DNA of 64,000 bases from Leeia speluncae (GTDB lineage: Bacteria > Pseudomonadota > Gammaproteobacteria > Burkholderiales > Leeiaceae), in the NCBI RefSeq assembly GCF_020564625.1, contig NZ_JAJBZT010000001.1, positions 186,001 to 250,000 of the forward strand. The letters are read 5' to 3'. A program made the position numbers and the translations under genes. The notes under the pieces are model-generated. The model ran no database searches. It was not told where the DNA came from and saw only the letters and a list, made by a program, of their open reading frames with translations. Of this stretch, positions 54,232-63,694 are shown in pieces. Numbering within the stretch: the stretch's first letter is position 1; the number at the start of each line of letters is the position of its first letter.

Positions 54232-55335
54232 ATGAACCAGCCTGCAGGCCAAGTAAAGCATGATCCAGTGGCATTTGCTCACTTGTTACGTGGCCTGTCG
54301 GCGCTGGCTGTATTGATATTTCACTATGTGTTGATGTTTTGGCAACGGCCAGCAAGAGTTGCCGACCTGACAGGAATGCCTGTGTTGGCAACCGGTTCAG
54401 AAGCATTTGTCGGACATCAGGCATTGATTGCATGGTTGCCCATTAATTTAGGGGCAATTGCAGTTGGTGCGTTGTTCCTCTTAAGTGGCTTTGTTCTGCC
54501 ATTTTCATTCCGACCAGATACGACGCGGACTGGGTTTCTGATTGCGCGTTGCTTCCGTATTTTACCGACTTACTGGGGCGGTTTCTTGGTGTCGTGTGGA
54601 TTAGTCGCCATTGTTGCTGCTCTTTATGCGCATCCATTTCCATACACGATGAAAGATGTGTTGCTTCATTTATTTCCTGGCCCTAGAGATTTGTTGGGCG
54701 GGGCGAATATTGATGGCATCGTGTGGACGCTAGATGTTGAAATGAAGTTTTATGCACTAGCGCTGTTATTTGCTCCGCTTATTAAACGTGCAAGTCGGTG
54801 GGTATTGCTAATGCCGTTTGGTTTGTTTGCTACTGGAGTGGTATTAGATCTTCTTGCTAAACCGGTTTATCCCACTTTGTCTTACTTGTTGTTTGCTTCG
54901 ATTGGGATTGTGTTTCATTGGCATTATCGCGGACAGATGAAATTAGCTGAAGCGGCGATCTGGATGATGACTGGTGTGGCAATGTTTTTCTGGATGGCTG
55001 TTAAATGGTTTGCCTGGCCTGGATTATTATCGTTTAGTTATGTCTTAGCGCTGGTGGTGTTTGTAGCAGCCTATGCGTCTAGAGAAAAAATTAACTTACA
55101 TCCCGTCACCCGTTGGCTGGCAGATGTCAGTTATCCACTTTACTGCGTGCATGCAGTATCGGGATATATATTGATTCGATGCCTATTAATGTGGGGTGTT
55201 CCTGCTGTGGTGGCTATTTTGCTTGCCGCGGCAAATGCATTGATTCTGGCGACCTTATTGCATCGTTACCTTGAAGTGCCTAGCCCACAATGGGGTAGGT
55301 CGTTGATCAAAAAATTACAAAAAAATACTGGCTGA
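54232..55335 (+). CDS. Acyltransferase 3 family membrane protein
   Basis: A 367-residue polytopic protein of the OafA/YrhL-like acyltransferase-3 group, about ten transmembrane helices. It begins FAHLLRGLSALAVLIFHYVLMFW, with the conserved RGLSAL and active-site His in the first helix, and has LFLLSGFVLPFSFRPDTTRTGFLIARCFRILPTYWGGF. Such enzymes O-acylate (often acetylate) glycans from the cytoplasm or inner membrane. It sits between wbpB and wbpD, so it interrupts the sugar pathway genes and probably decorates the same polysaccharide. Confidence 0.88.
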   Translation: MNQPAGQVKHDPVAFAHLLRGLSALAVLIFHYVLMFWQRPARVADLTGMPVLATGSEAFVGHQALIAWLPINLGAIAVGALFLLSGFVLPFSFRPDTTRTGFLIARCFRILPTYWGGFLVSCGLVAIVAALYAHPFPYTMKDVLLHLFPGPRDLLGGANIDGIVWTLDVEMKFYALALLFAPLIKRASRWVLLMPFGLFATGVVLDLLAKPVYPTLSYLLFASIGIVFHWHYRGQMKLAEAAIWMMTGVAMFFWMAVKWFAWPGLLSFSYVLALVVFVAAYASREKINLHPVTRWLADVSYPLYCVHAVSGYILIRCLLMWGVPAVVAILLAAANALILATLLHRYLEVPSPQWGRSLIKKLQKNTG

Positions 55336-55363
55336 AATAGCTACATAGTGAAATGGACAATAC

Positions 55364-55939
55364 ATGACAGTCAAAATTCACCCCACCGCCATTGTTGATG
55401 ATGGCGCGCAAATTGGCGATGGCACTGCTGTATGGCATTGGGTGCATGTATGTGCAGATGCCAAAATTGGCGAGCGCTGTTCATTTGGACAAAATGTATT
55501 TGTTGGCAATGATGTAGTTATTGGTAACAACGTCAAAGTACAAAATAATGTCTCGATTTATGATGCAGTGACATTAGAAGATGATGTATTTTGTGGGCCA
55601 AGCATGGTGTTTACCAATGTACATAACCCTCGCAGTCATGTATCTCGCAAGCACGAATATCGCCGTACCGTTGTGAAAAAGGGTGCGACAATCGGTGCGA
55701 ATGCAACGGTGGTTTGTGGCAACCAAATTGGGGAGTATGCCTTTATTGGGGCTGGTGCGGTGGTGACGAAAGATGTCATTCCCTACGCCCTGATGGTGGG
55801 AACGCCAGCTAAACGAATTGGCTGGATGTGTCAGTGCGGAGAAAAATTACCCGCAAGTACTGGTGCAGTGCAATGCCCTCATTGCCAAACAACGTTCCAG
55901 ATTACTGATTCGACCTGCGAACCACTAACAACTAACTAG
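55364..55939 (+). CDS. wbpD: UDP-2-acetamido-3-amino-glucuronate N-acetyltransferase (WbpD type)
   Basis: A 191-residue hexapeptide-repeat (left-handed beta-helix) acetyltransferase. The turns run from [27 protein letters not shown] to [27 protein letters not shown], with [22 protein letters not shown], a stretch typical of WbpD. It acetylates the 3-amino group made by WbpE. The C-terminus adds a CxC...CxxC pattern ([16 protein letters not shown]) that looks like a small zinc ribbon, an extension of about 40 residues seen in part of this family. Confidence 0.9.
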   Translation: MTVKIHPTAIVDDGAQIGDGTAVWHWVHVCADAKIGERCSFGQNVFVGNDVVIGNNVKVQNNVSIYDAVTLEDDVFCGPSMVFTNVHNPRSHVSRKHEYRRTVVKKGATIGANATVVCGNQIGEYAFIGAGAVVTKDVIPYALMVGTPAKRIGWMCQCGEKLPASTGAVQCPHCQTTFQITDSTCEPLTTN

Positions 55940-56027
55940 TGTGGATTCTGTTTTTTAGAATCAAACAAAATGAATTATTCGCTATTGCCTTTGGGTGATA
56001 GACCACCAAAATTAATGGATTGATGCA

Positions 56028-57119
56028 ATGGATTTTATTGATCTTAAAAGCCAATATAAACACAGTAAGTCAGCAATTGATGCGCGTATTCATGCCGTCT
56101 TGGATCACGGTCAATACATCATGGGACCTGAAGTCGCTGAGTTAGAGTCAAAACTAGCTGACTATACCGGTGCAAAACATGCGATTGGTGTTGCAGATGG
56201 CACCACTGCGCTTATGATTGCGCTGATGGCCTTAGGTATTGGCGCAGGCGATGAGGTCATCACTACACCATTTACCTTTATCGCGACCGGTGAAATGATT
56301 GCATTGGTTGGCGCTACTCCGGTGTTTGTTGATGTCGACCCAACGAGCTATAACTTAGATCCCGCCTTAATTGAAGCGGCAATTACCCCAAAGACGAAGG
56401 CAATTATGCCCGTTAGTTTGTATGGGATGTGTGCTGATTTTGATCGCATCAATGCGATTGCTGAAAAGCATGGTCTAGCAGTGATTGAAGATGGTGCACA
56501 GAGTTTTGGTGCAAGCTATCACGGAAAGCGCTCTGGCGCATTGTCTACGATTGCAACGACCAGCTTTTTTCCGTCTAAACCATTGGGTTGTTACGGCGAT
56601 GGAGGTGCTTGTTTTACAAACGATGACGCATTAGCAAAAAAAATGCGAGAAATTCGTATTCATGGGCAAGATCGTCGTTACCATCATCCAATCATTGGTC
56701 TTAATGGGCGTCTGGATACCATTCAAGCCGCTGTGCTTTTGGCAAAGTTGGAAACGTTTGACGATGAAGTAACTGCTCGTCATCGTATTGGAGCACGTTA
56801 TAGTGAATTGCTAAAAGATAAAGTGCGTACGCCAGTGCTACCTGCTGGTTATACCAGTGTCTATGCACAATATACGGTAGAAGTGGATGACAGAGAAGCT
56901 GTTCAGGCCAAACTTAAAGCGGCTGGTGTGCCGACTGCGGTACATTATCCAATCCCGTTACATTTACAGCCTGCATTTTCTTCCTTAGGTTTAGGGGAAG
57001 GAGCATTCCCTCACGCAGAAGCGGCTGGAAAACGAGTAATGAGTCTGCCGATGCATCCTTTCTTGGATAATGCCACGCAAGATAAAATAGTCGCTGCACT
57101 TTTAGAAGCGATTGCGTAA
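56028..57119 (+). CDS. wbpE: UDP-3-oxo-GlcNAcA aminotransferase (WbpE type)
   Basis: A 363-residue DegT/DnrJ/EryC1/StrS sugar aminotransferase. The PLP lysine is K184 in TTSFFPSKPLGCYGDGGA, and the cofactor-binding IEDGAQSFGA is upstream. The start MDFIDLKSQYKHSKSAID and length match WbpE, which uses glutamate to aminate C3 of the WbpB product. With WbpA, WbpB and WbpD it completes the route from UDP-GlcNAc to UDP-2,3-diacetamido-2,3-dideoxy-D-glucuronate. Confidence 0.92.
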   Translation: MDFIDLKSQYKHSKSAIDARIHAVLDHGQYIMGPEVAELESKLADYTGAKHAIGVADGTTALMIALMALGIGAGDEVITTPFTFIATGEMIALVGATPVFVDVDPTSYNLDPALIEAAITPKTKAIMPVSLYGMCADFDRINAIAEKHGLAVIEDGAQSFGASYHGKRSGALSTIATTSFFPSKPLGCYGDGGACFTNDDALAKKMREIRIHGQDRRYHHPIIGLNGRLDTIQAAVLLAKLETFDDEVTARHRIGARYSELLKDKVRTPVLPAGYTSVYAQYTVEVDDREAVQAKLKAAGVPTAVHYPIPLHLQPAFSSLGLGEGAFPHAEAAGKRVMSLPMHPFLDNATQDKIVAALLEAIA

Positions 57120-57124
57120 TTTCT

Positions 57125-58408
57125 GTGTCTGCTGATCGCCATTTCTTTAAAAGTATTTTAACGTTATTAACCGGGGCAACGCTTGCACAAGCGTTGCCTT
57201 TGTTAGCTGCGCCATTATTAACACGCATGTACGCGCCGGATGATTTTGGCCTATTTGCGTTTTACAGTGGACTGATGAGCAACCTTGCCGTGGTTGCAAC
57301 CGCAAGATACGAGCTAGCCATTGTTTTGCCTAAAGAAGAAAATGATGCCGCCCATCTATTAGGGCTATCACTCATCGTCTCGATTTTATGGGCATTTGTC
57401 TTACTTCCAATTTCCTTACTATTTGGAAATCAGATAGCCCATGTACTTGGGCACCCCGAAATTAGCATGTGGTTGCCATTGCTTGCGTTATCTGTGATGT
57501 TGGCAGGCTTTAGCCAAGCATTTACTAATTGGGCTAATCGGCAAAGGCAAGACCGACTCTTGGCCAGTTCTCGTTTTGTCCAGAGTGGCGGCATGGTCGG
57601 TGTGCAAGTCACCGGTGGCTTATTAAAGTTTGGTGAAGAAGGCTTAATTTTAGGTCAAGTTGCTGGCCAAGTATTATCGACCTTTATGCTGGGTTGGAAG
57701 CATTTAATTACTGGTTTTGCTAGCTTGCGCCATTTGTCGTGGCATCGGATGAAGCAGTTGGCACTTGAATACAAAGCATTCCCAACCATTAACTCGATGC
57801 ACGCTTTTGTGACGGCAGGACAGGAAACAGGCGCGTTATGGCTGCTGGCGCATTATGGCAATCACGCCGCATTAGGTTTTTATGGGCTGACAATCCGTGT
57901 GTTGAAAACGCCTGTTGGCTTAGTCGGTAGCGTGGTTGGCCAAGTGTTGTATCAACGAATGGCAGAAACCAAACATCAACAGAAACCATTATTACCGTTG
58001 TTTCGTAAAATCCTGTTGCTATTGACGGGCGTCGCCATTATCCCAACCCTAATTTTGTTAATTGGTGGGGAGTGGTTATTTATCAAGGTATTTGGGGTTC
58101 GCTGGGCTGAAGCGGGGCGGTATGCGCAGTGGTTGTCTCCTTACATGCTTCTTTATTTTGTTGCTTCACCACTTGCATCGCTGCCATTGGTGATTGGTAA
58201 ACAGAAATCCTCTTTTTCTTTTGCTGTCGTAGGCATTTTTTCTTATTTATTTGGTATGTGGTTGGGTGTTGCTGTACTGCCATCTGTCGAGAGTGGATTG
58301 GCAGTTGTCTCAATCGCTATGTGCATTTATTTCTTTATTTACTTGGCTTGGATGTGGCGCGCGATTGCCACTTCAGATAAGCAATTGGAGATGGGGCATC
58401 ATGACTAA
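57125..58408 (+). CDS. Polysaccharide flippase, Wzx type
   Basis: A 427-residue membrane protein of the oligosaccharide flippase (MATE/MviN/MurJ/Wzx) superfamily, about 12 helices. The start FFKSILTLLTGATLAQALPLLAAPLLTRMYAPDDFGLFAFYSGLMS is typical of the Wzx/PST branch. It would flip lipid-linked repeat units to the periplasm. The start is GTG 57125, 5 bases after wbpE, without a strong ribosome binding site, which suggests coupling. It overlaps the next gene by 8 bases. No Wzy polymerase is seen in the window. Confidence 0.87.
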   Translation: MSADRHFFKSILTLLTGATLAQALPLLAAPLLTRMYAPDDFGLFAFYSGLMSNLAVVATARYELAIVLPKEENDAAHLLGLSLIVSILWAFVLLPISLLFGNQIAHVLGHPEISMWLPLLALSVMLAGFSQAFTNWANRQRQDRLLASSRFVQSGGMVGVQVTGGLLKFGEEGLILGQVAGQVLSTFMLGWKHLITGFASLRHLSWHRMKQLALEYKAFPTINSMHAFVTAGQETGALWLLAHYGNHAALGFYGLTIRVLKTPVGLVGSVVGQVLYQRMAETKHQQKPLLPLFRKILLLLTGVAIIPTLILLIGGEWLFIKVFGVRWAEAGRYAQWLSPYMLLYFVASPLASLPLVIGKQKSSFSFAVVGIFSYLFGMWLGVAVLPSVESGLAVVSIAMCIYFFIYLAWMWRAIATSDKQLEMGHHD

Positions 58409-59012
58409 GCCTGAACCATCGCTTTCCGTATGGCATCAAATAGTGTGGTTTGCATTAAAGGTTGTGTGGCGGCTTCGCCAGCGAGTTTCCAATCTAAAAT
58501 GGCAATTGTTAGGTTGCAAAATTGCACAAAATGCGCAAGTCGAACCCGGTGTTAATTTGCTTGCGCCAATGTCTGTTACGTTAGATGAACGAGCGATTTT
58601 ATATCGTAACTCACAAGTAATGACTTTGCCTGGCGGCGAATTCTATCTTGGACGGCGCAGCCATATAGCTCCTGGCGCGTACTTATTAGTTGAACGCCAG
58701 CAGTTATGGATTGGCCATCATGTGGCGATTGGTCCTGGTTGTAGTTTTTTCTGCGTAAGTAATGTCCCGGTTAGCGAAGGATTAATGGTCGATGCTCGGG
58801 TTGGTAGCGATATACGTGTTGGTAGTAATGTATTTATTGGTGCGAATTGTGTGATTTTACCCGGCGCACTGATTGAAGATAATGTCTGTGTCGCGGCAAA
58901 CTCGGTAGTGAAAGGGACTTTATCTTCTGGTTGGGTATATGCAGGTAGCCCTGCTAAGGCGGTAAAACCAATTGGTGGTGCAGAAAGGGTGGAGAATGTC
59001 GCTGGTTTGTAG
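58401..59012 (+). CDS. Hexapeptide-repeat acyltransferase
   Basis: A 203-residue protein with left-handed beta-helix repeats (NAQVEPGVNLLAPMSVTLDERAIL; then VGSDIRVGSNVFIGANCVILPGALIEDNVCVAANSVVKGTLSSGWVYAGSPAKAVK). The ending is the usual acetyltransferase tail. It is closest by eye to the colanic-acid/maltose O-acetyltransferase group. The ATG 58401 overlaps the flippase gene; the longer upstream frame reads through flippase sequence. Likely acetylates a sugar of the glycan; the substrate is unknown. Confidence 0.83.
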   Translation: MTKPEPSLSVWHQIVWFALKVVWRLRQRVSNLKWQLLGCKIAQNAQVEPGVNLLAPMSVTLDERAILYRNSQVMTLPGGEFYLGRRSHIAPGAYLLVERQQLWIGHHVAIGPGCSFFCVSNVPVSEGLMVDARVGSDIRVGSNVFIGANCVILPGALIEDNVCVAANSVVKGTLSSGWVYAGSPAKAVKPIGGAERVENVAGL

Positions 59013-60255
59013 TGCGCTCAATTGGTCGATGTGGTGCCGGACGTTCATTAGCTATCCTTTTCATCACAGCACTTACTGGATTGTACAATTTAGAACTGCA
59101 TTGGCGGCAACCTTAGGTTGTAGTGCATCTATGCTTTGGGTGTTTGGTGCAGGACGCGTTGGATTGTACCGTTTTGCTAGTTCGCTGAAATTTCAACCAG
59201 ATGAACATGTGATTTTGCCTGGCTATACCTGCGTGGTGGTACCGAATGCAGTGCATTTTGCTGGTGCAGCTATACGGTATGTCGATATTTCTCCTGACAC
59301 ATTAAATTACACCGCAGAAGGTTTGATTGGTGCGTGTAACGACAAGACTCGTCTGCTTGTGTTGCCTGCCAATTTTGGCATGGAACATGGGCATGAAGTT
59401 TTACTTCGTACCCTTAATGATTTAAAACAGAAATTTCCACGATTAGTTGTCATTGCAGACATGGCGCATGCCTTATCTGACTCGACATCTGGCAGTATTG
59501 CGCAATCTGTGGATGCGGCTTTTTACAGTTTTGAATTTTCAAAGTGCCTGACAACCGGCATGGGTGGGGCTTTGCGCATTAATAATGCGCAACTGGCTAA
59601 AACCTTTGAGGCAAACGAATCGGATAAGCCGCTTGAAAGACCATCTGCATTATTGGTTATTAGACAAATGCTTACGGTAAAAACCCATTTGTTAGCTGCT
59701 AGTGGTTGGTCCCGTGTAGGGCGATGGTCTCAGGGGATATTGCGACGCTTGAAATTATTATATGCAACACCAGCAGAAGAGCTAAGTGGGACACAGCCAA
59801 ATGCTTACCCTATGCAGATGAGTGCCTTGGGTGCATGTTTAGGTCTGCAGCAGCTAAAAGCATATAAAGAAACCACGAGACTAAGAAAACAGCAGTCTGC
59901 TGAGTATCAAACCCTGTTGCAAAATCATTCGGCGATTGAAATCCCAACTATTCATGCCGATGACTCCTTATTACGTTTCCCTGTTCTAATGTCGCCGGTA
60001 CTCTTTGAAAAGGGGTGGACGCGCAGTTCGTTAATTGAGCATATCAAAAAGCGGACAGGCTTATCTGTTGGCGTTTGGTTTAACGATGTGATTCACCCTG
60101 CAGGTAGTTTTCGCCATGGCTATCAAATCGGCAACTGTCCGATCGGAGAAGAGGTGGCTGAACGAATGATCAACCTGCCACTTGGCAGACATGCGGATGT
60201 GAGTCCGTACGTATTAGTAAAATTAAAACGGGCGTTAGATGAGGTAATCGCATGA
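58996..60255 (+). CDS. Divergent DegT/DnrJ-type PLP-dependent aminotransferase
   Basis: About 419 residues, larger than the usual 360-400 of this family. The PLP-fold landmarks are FGAGRVGLYRFASSL, LPGYTCVVVPNAVHFAGAAIRYVDI, IADMAHALSD, and SFEFSKCLTTGMGGALRI, which keeps the candidate PLP Lys in SFEFSK. The first about 35 residues (WSMWCRTFISYPF) are unusual for the family. It may make an amino sugar of the repeat unit or be a repurposed member. The ATG 58996 has AAGGG upstream and overlaps the previous gene by 17 bases; its stop overlaps the next start. Confidence 0.8.
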   Translation: MSLVCSALNWSMWCRTFISYPFHHSTYWIVQFRTALAATLGCSASMLWVFGAGRVGLYRFASSLKFQPDEHVILPGYTCVVVPNAVHFAGAAIRYVDISPDTLNYTAEGLIGACNDKTRLLVLPANFGMEHGHEVLLRTLNDLKQKFPRLVVIADMAHALSDSTSGSIAQSVDAAFYSFEFSKCLTTGMGGALRINNAQLAKTFEANESDKPLERPSALLVIRQMLTVKTHLLAASGWSRVGRWSQGILRRLKLLYATPAEELSGTQPNAYPMQMSALGACLGLQQLKAYKETTRLRKQQSAEYQTLLQNHSAIEIPTIHADDSLLRFPVLMSPVLFEKGWTRSSLIEHIKKRTGLSVGVWFNDVIHPAGSFRHGYQIGNCPIGEEVAERMINLPLGRHADVSPYVLVKLKRALDEVIA

Positions 60256-61343
60256 GCCAAGTCTGCCAACGCCTCCTACTAATTGGAACGGACTCGATCC
60301 ACACACGCCGTTACTTAAAGGGCATTGCACCGTATTGTGGATCGGTGGTGTTGATTACCAATCAAGCCATTCCGAAAGAAGAACTGCCCGAGAATTTACT
60401 GGCTCAGCATGTCACTAATTTTTCATTACGAGCATTTGGCACGGCAAAAGCGATTCGAGCTTTGATAAAACAATATCAGCCAGATATTGCTCATGTTCAG
60501 CAAGCAAATAGCGTGGCCTGGCATGCAGCAAATGCCCTCAAAGCAAGTGGTATACCTTGGGTATTGTCTTGTTGGGGATCTGATGTTTTATTGCTGCCCA
60601 AAAAGAATTGGCTAATGAAGCAAATGGTAAAATTTAATTTGCTGTGTGCGAATGCGGTCACTGCAGACTCGCAACACTTATTAAACACTGCTAATGCCGT
60701 TGCCGGTAAACCGTTAAACGCACACATGCTGGTATTTGGGTTAGAACAACTGCCATCAGAAGCTGTACTGACGCAAGATAGGCCAAAACGTATTTTATCT
60801 TGTCGCTTGCATAAGCCGCTATATAGGATTGATGCCATCATTCATGCGTTTGCTGAATTGGTAAAGCACCAATTAATTGATGCGGATTGGCAACTGGAAA
60901 TTGCCGCACGTGGCGAGCAAACGGACGAACTTAAAGCATTGGTGGATTCGTTAGGGTTAAATGAACAAGTTTTCTTTTCTGGCTTTTTACCGCACGCTGA
61001 ATTGCTTGACCATTACCTAGACGCGCGCGTATTTGTGAGCGTGCCAGAAAGTGATAGCACGCCGGTTAGCTTATTAGAGGCGATGGGGAGTGGGTGTTAC
61101 CCGGTGCTATCTGATTTGCCCGCCAATCGAGAGTGGGTTGTCGATGGTGAAACAGGTGAAGTCTGCCGTGAAATGAGTGCGCTTGCAAACAAACTACAGC
61201 AGGCAATAGCGGTTTCGACAACTCCAAGTATTCAGCCCATTTTAAAGAAAAACTACTTACTCATTAAAGAAAAAGCGATGTTTGCTAGTAATATGGCAGC
61301 CTTTGCACAGATTTATTTTACACTGCTAGCAAAATCAAATTAA
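60252..61343 (+). CDS. Glycosyltransferase family 4
   Basis: A 363-residue GT-B fold enzyme. N-terminal acceptor domain (LLLIGTDSIHTRRYLKGIAPY, DIAHVQQANSVAWHAANALK), C-terminal nucleotide-sugar domain with the GT4 hallmark VPESDSTPVSLLEAMGSGCYPVLSDLPANREWV, including the E-x7-E pattern around SLLEAMGSG. It transfers a sugar in building the repeat unit; donor and acceptor cannot be told. Its ATGA overlap with the aminotransferase gene shows coupling. Confidence 0.88.
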   Translation: MSQVCQRLLLIGTDSIHTRRYLKGIAPYCGSVVLITNQAIPKEELPENLLAQHVTNFSLRAFGTAKAIRALIKQYQPDIAHVQQANSVAWHAANALKASGIPWVLSCWGSDVLLLPKKNWLMKQMVKFNLLCANAVTADSQHLLNTANAVAGKPLNAHMLVFGLEQLPSEAVLTQDRPKRILSCRLHKPLYRIDAIIHAFAELVKHQLIDADWQLEIAARGEQTDELKALVDSLGLNEQVFFSGFLPHAELLDHYLDARVFVSVPESDSTPVSLLEAMGSGCYPVLSDLPANREWVVDGETGEVCREMSALANKLQQAIAVSTTPSIQPILKKNYLLIKEKAMFASNMAAFAQIYFTLLAKSN

Positions 61344-61356
61344 TTCGGAATTCGTA

Positions 61357-62460
61357 ATGCACATCGCCGTTCTTACCTCTGCTCATCCCCGGTTTGATAT
61401 CCGGATTTTTATCAAAGAATGCAAATCGCTAGTGGCTACCGGACATCGCGTCACCCTAGTGGTGGCTGATGGATTAGGTAACACGGTTCGTGATGGTGTA
61501 GACGTACTGGACGTGGGTAAGGCAACGGGGCGCGCCGGTAGGATGACTAAAAGCGTGTATCGGGTTTATCGTGCTGCAATGCGCCTGAATGCCGATGTTT
61601 ACCATTTTCACGATCCTGAATTGCTGGTGGCTGGTTTATTGCTACGTTTGGCTGATAAAAAAGTGGTCTACGATGTGCATGAAGACGTGCCGCGCCAGAT
61701 TTTATCTAAACCTTGGATTCGTCCACTCATCCGTAAAGTCATTTCTCGTACATTCGAACTATTCGAAAATGCAGCGGTATCTACCTTTAGCGCGGTCGTT
61801 GCGGCGACCCCTACTATTCGTGATCGATTCTTGCCCCATAATGCCAAGACTGTAGATGTAAATAATTTCCCGATCCTTGAAGAATTGACGCCTGCGGCGG
61901 ATTGGTCGCAAAAGCAGCATGCTGTTTGTTATATCGGTGGTATTACCCGGGTGCGAGGCATTATGGAGGCCTTGGCTGCTGTAGCGGACACAGATGCGAC
62001 GCTACTCTTGGCTGGTGCGTTTAATGAGTCTTCGCTAGAGCAGGCCGCTCGTCAGCATTCTGGCTGGCAGCGTACAGACTTTGCTGGCATGTTGGATCGT
62101 CATGGCGTAGCACAGCTATTATCTAAATCAAAAGTTGGTTTAGTTACCCTGCATCCTATCCCGAATTACCTTGATGCCTTGCCGATTAAACTGTTTGAAT
62201 ACATGGCCGCTGGGATTCCTGTGATTTCGTCCGATTTTCCTTTGTGGCGCGAGATTGTTGACGATGCTGGATGCGGGTTATGCGTGGATCCTCTCGATCC
62301 ACAAGCCACAGCAGAAGCGATTCGTACGCTGTTATCAAATGATGAAGCAGCAAAAGCGATGGGGGCTTCTGGGCGCCGTGCAGTAGAAGGCAAATATCAG
62401 TGGGCAAATGAGGCTCGTAAATTAGTGGCGCTATATGCTGGTTTTGAGGGCGCGCATTAA
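61357..62460 (+). CDS. Glycosyltransferase family 4
   Basis: A 367-residue GT-B enzyme starting IAVLTSAHPRFDIRIFIKECKSLVATGHRVTLVV. A YHFHDPELL motif and VVYDVHEDVPRQIL are in the N-terminal domain, and the C-terminal domain has SKVGLVTLHPIPNYLDALPIKLFEYMAAGIPVISSDFPLWREIV, which contains the GT4 donor-binding signature. The HDPELL/DVHED pair resembles a subgroup found in many O-antigen and capsule clusters. Its stop shares a base with the next start (TAATG). Confidence 0.9.
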   Translation: MHIAVLTSAHPRFDIRIFIKECKSLVATGHRVTLVVADGLGNTVRDGVDVLDVGKATGRAGRMTKSVYRVYRAAMRLNADVYHFHDPELLVAGLLLRLADKKVVYDVHEDVPRQILSKPWIRPLIRKVISRTFELFENAAVSTFSAVVAATPTIRDRFLPHNAKTVDVNNFPILEELTPAADWSQKQHAVCYIGGITRVRGIMEALAAVADTDATLLLAGAFNESSLEQAARQHSGWQRTDFAGMLDRHGVAQLLSKSKVGLVTLHPIPNYLDALPIKLFEYMAAGIPVISSDFPLWREIVDDAGCGLCVDPLDPQATAEAIRTLLSNDEAAKAMGASGRRAVEGKYQWANEARKLVALYAGFEGAH

Positions 62461-63686
62461 TGAAGATTTTGTATATTAACCACTATGCGGGTTCCCCAAA
62501 GCATGGCATGGAGTTTCGCCCATATTATTTGGCGAGAGAGTGGATTCGTGCAGGGCACGAAGTACACATGCTTGCAGCAGATTATTCTCATCTGAGACAA
62601 ATTAACCCAACGATCCACTCGAAAGTGGCTGACGAACTCGTGGATGGGATTACCTATACGTGGTGCAAAACGCCGCCATATGAAGGGAATGGCGTTTCTC
62701 GCGTAAAGAATATCTTCACTTTCTTGTGGCGTGCCTGGCGACAATCCGGGCGCTATCAAAATGACTATCGTCCTGATGTGGTCATCGCTTCTTCTACTTA
62801 CCCGTTAGATACGTTGTTAGCAGCGAGAATCGCCAAAAAGACCGGCGCGAAGTTTCTTTACGAAGTACATGATCTATGGCCGTTAACGCCAGTAGAAGTT
62901 GGTGGGATGTCACCAAAGCACCCGTTTATTCGCCTACTGCAATGGGCTGAGGACTATGGTTACCGTACTGCGGATAAAGTTGTCTCGATGCTGCCTTGCG
63001 CCAAAGCCTATATGATGGAGCATGGCATGGCTGCAGACAAATACGTGGTAATTCCGAACGGGGTAGTGGTGTCCGAATGGACATCGCAAACCCAAACCAT
63101 CCCCGCATTGCATGATCTACAGATTATCGCTTTACGTGAGCAAGGGCATTTTTTGATCGGATATGCTGGTGGGCATGGCCTCGCTAATGCGCTGGATGTA
63201 CTACTAGACGCAATGGTGGCACTAAAAGATTTACCCGTGAGTGTGGTCTTGGTGGGAGAAGGGCCGGACAAAGCTAAACTTATCGAGGAAGCCAAAGCAA
63301 AAGGGTTGCGAAATGTACATTTCCTTTCTGGTATTCCCAAAGGTGCAGTGCCGAATTTCCTATCTAAACTAGATGCACTTTATATTGGCTGGCGTCAGTT
63401 GCCGATTTATCGGTTTGGGATTAACCCAAATAAATTATTTGATTACATGATGTCGGCAAAACCCGTGATTCACTCTGTCACGGCGGGCAATGACATGGTG
63501 GCAGAGGCGGAGTGTGGCATTAGCGTCCCGGCAGAGGATGTTCCTGCCATTGCAAATGCAATTCGCCAAATGATGAATACCCCACCAGCGCAGCGCGAGC
63601 GTATGGGTGCTGCAGGTAAACGTTTTGTGCTAGAAAAGCACGATTATGAAATTCTCGCAGCCCGCTTTGTGGCTGCAATGAAATAG
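62460..63686 (+). CDS. Glycosyltransferase family 4, WbuB-like
   Basis: A 408-residue GT-B enzyme starting [46 protein letters not shown], typical of WbuB-like fucosamine/rhamnosamine-type transferases. The donor domain has [16 protein letters not shown] and [42 protein letters not shown]. It joins the other two transferases in making the repeat unit. Donor specificity is a family-level guess. Confidence 0.88.
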   Translation: MKILYINHYAGSPKHGMEFRPYYLAREWIRAGHEVHMLAADYSHLRQINPTIHSKVADELVDGITYTWCKTPPYEGNGVSRVKNIFTFLWRAWRQSGRYQNDYRPDVVIASSTYPLDTLLAARIAKKTGAKFLYEVHDLWPLTPVEVGGMSPKHPFIRLLQWAEDYGYRTADKVVSMLPCAKAYMMEHGMAADKYVVIPNGVVVSEWTSQTQTIPALHDLQIIALREQGHFLIGYAGGHGLANALDVLLDAMVALKDLPVSVVLVGEGPDKAKLIEEAKAKGLRNVHFLSGIPKGAVPNFLSKLDALYIGWRQLPIYRFGINPNKLFDYMMSAKPVIHSVTAGNDMVAEAECGISVPAEDVPAIANAIRQMMNTPPAQRERMGAAGKRFVLEKHDYEILAARFVAAMK

Positions 63687-63694
63687 GTGAAAAA

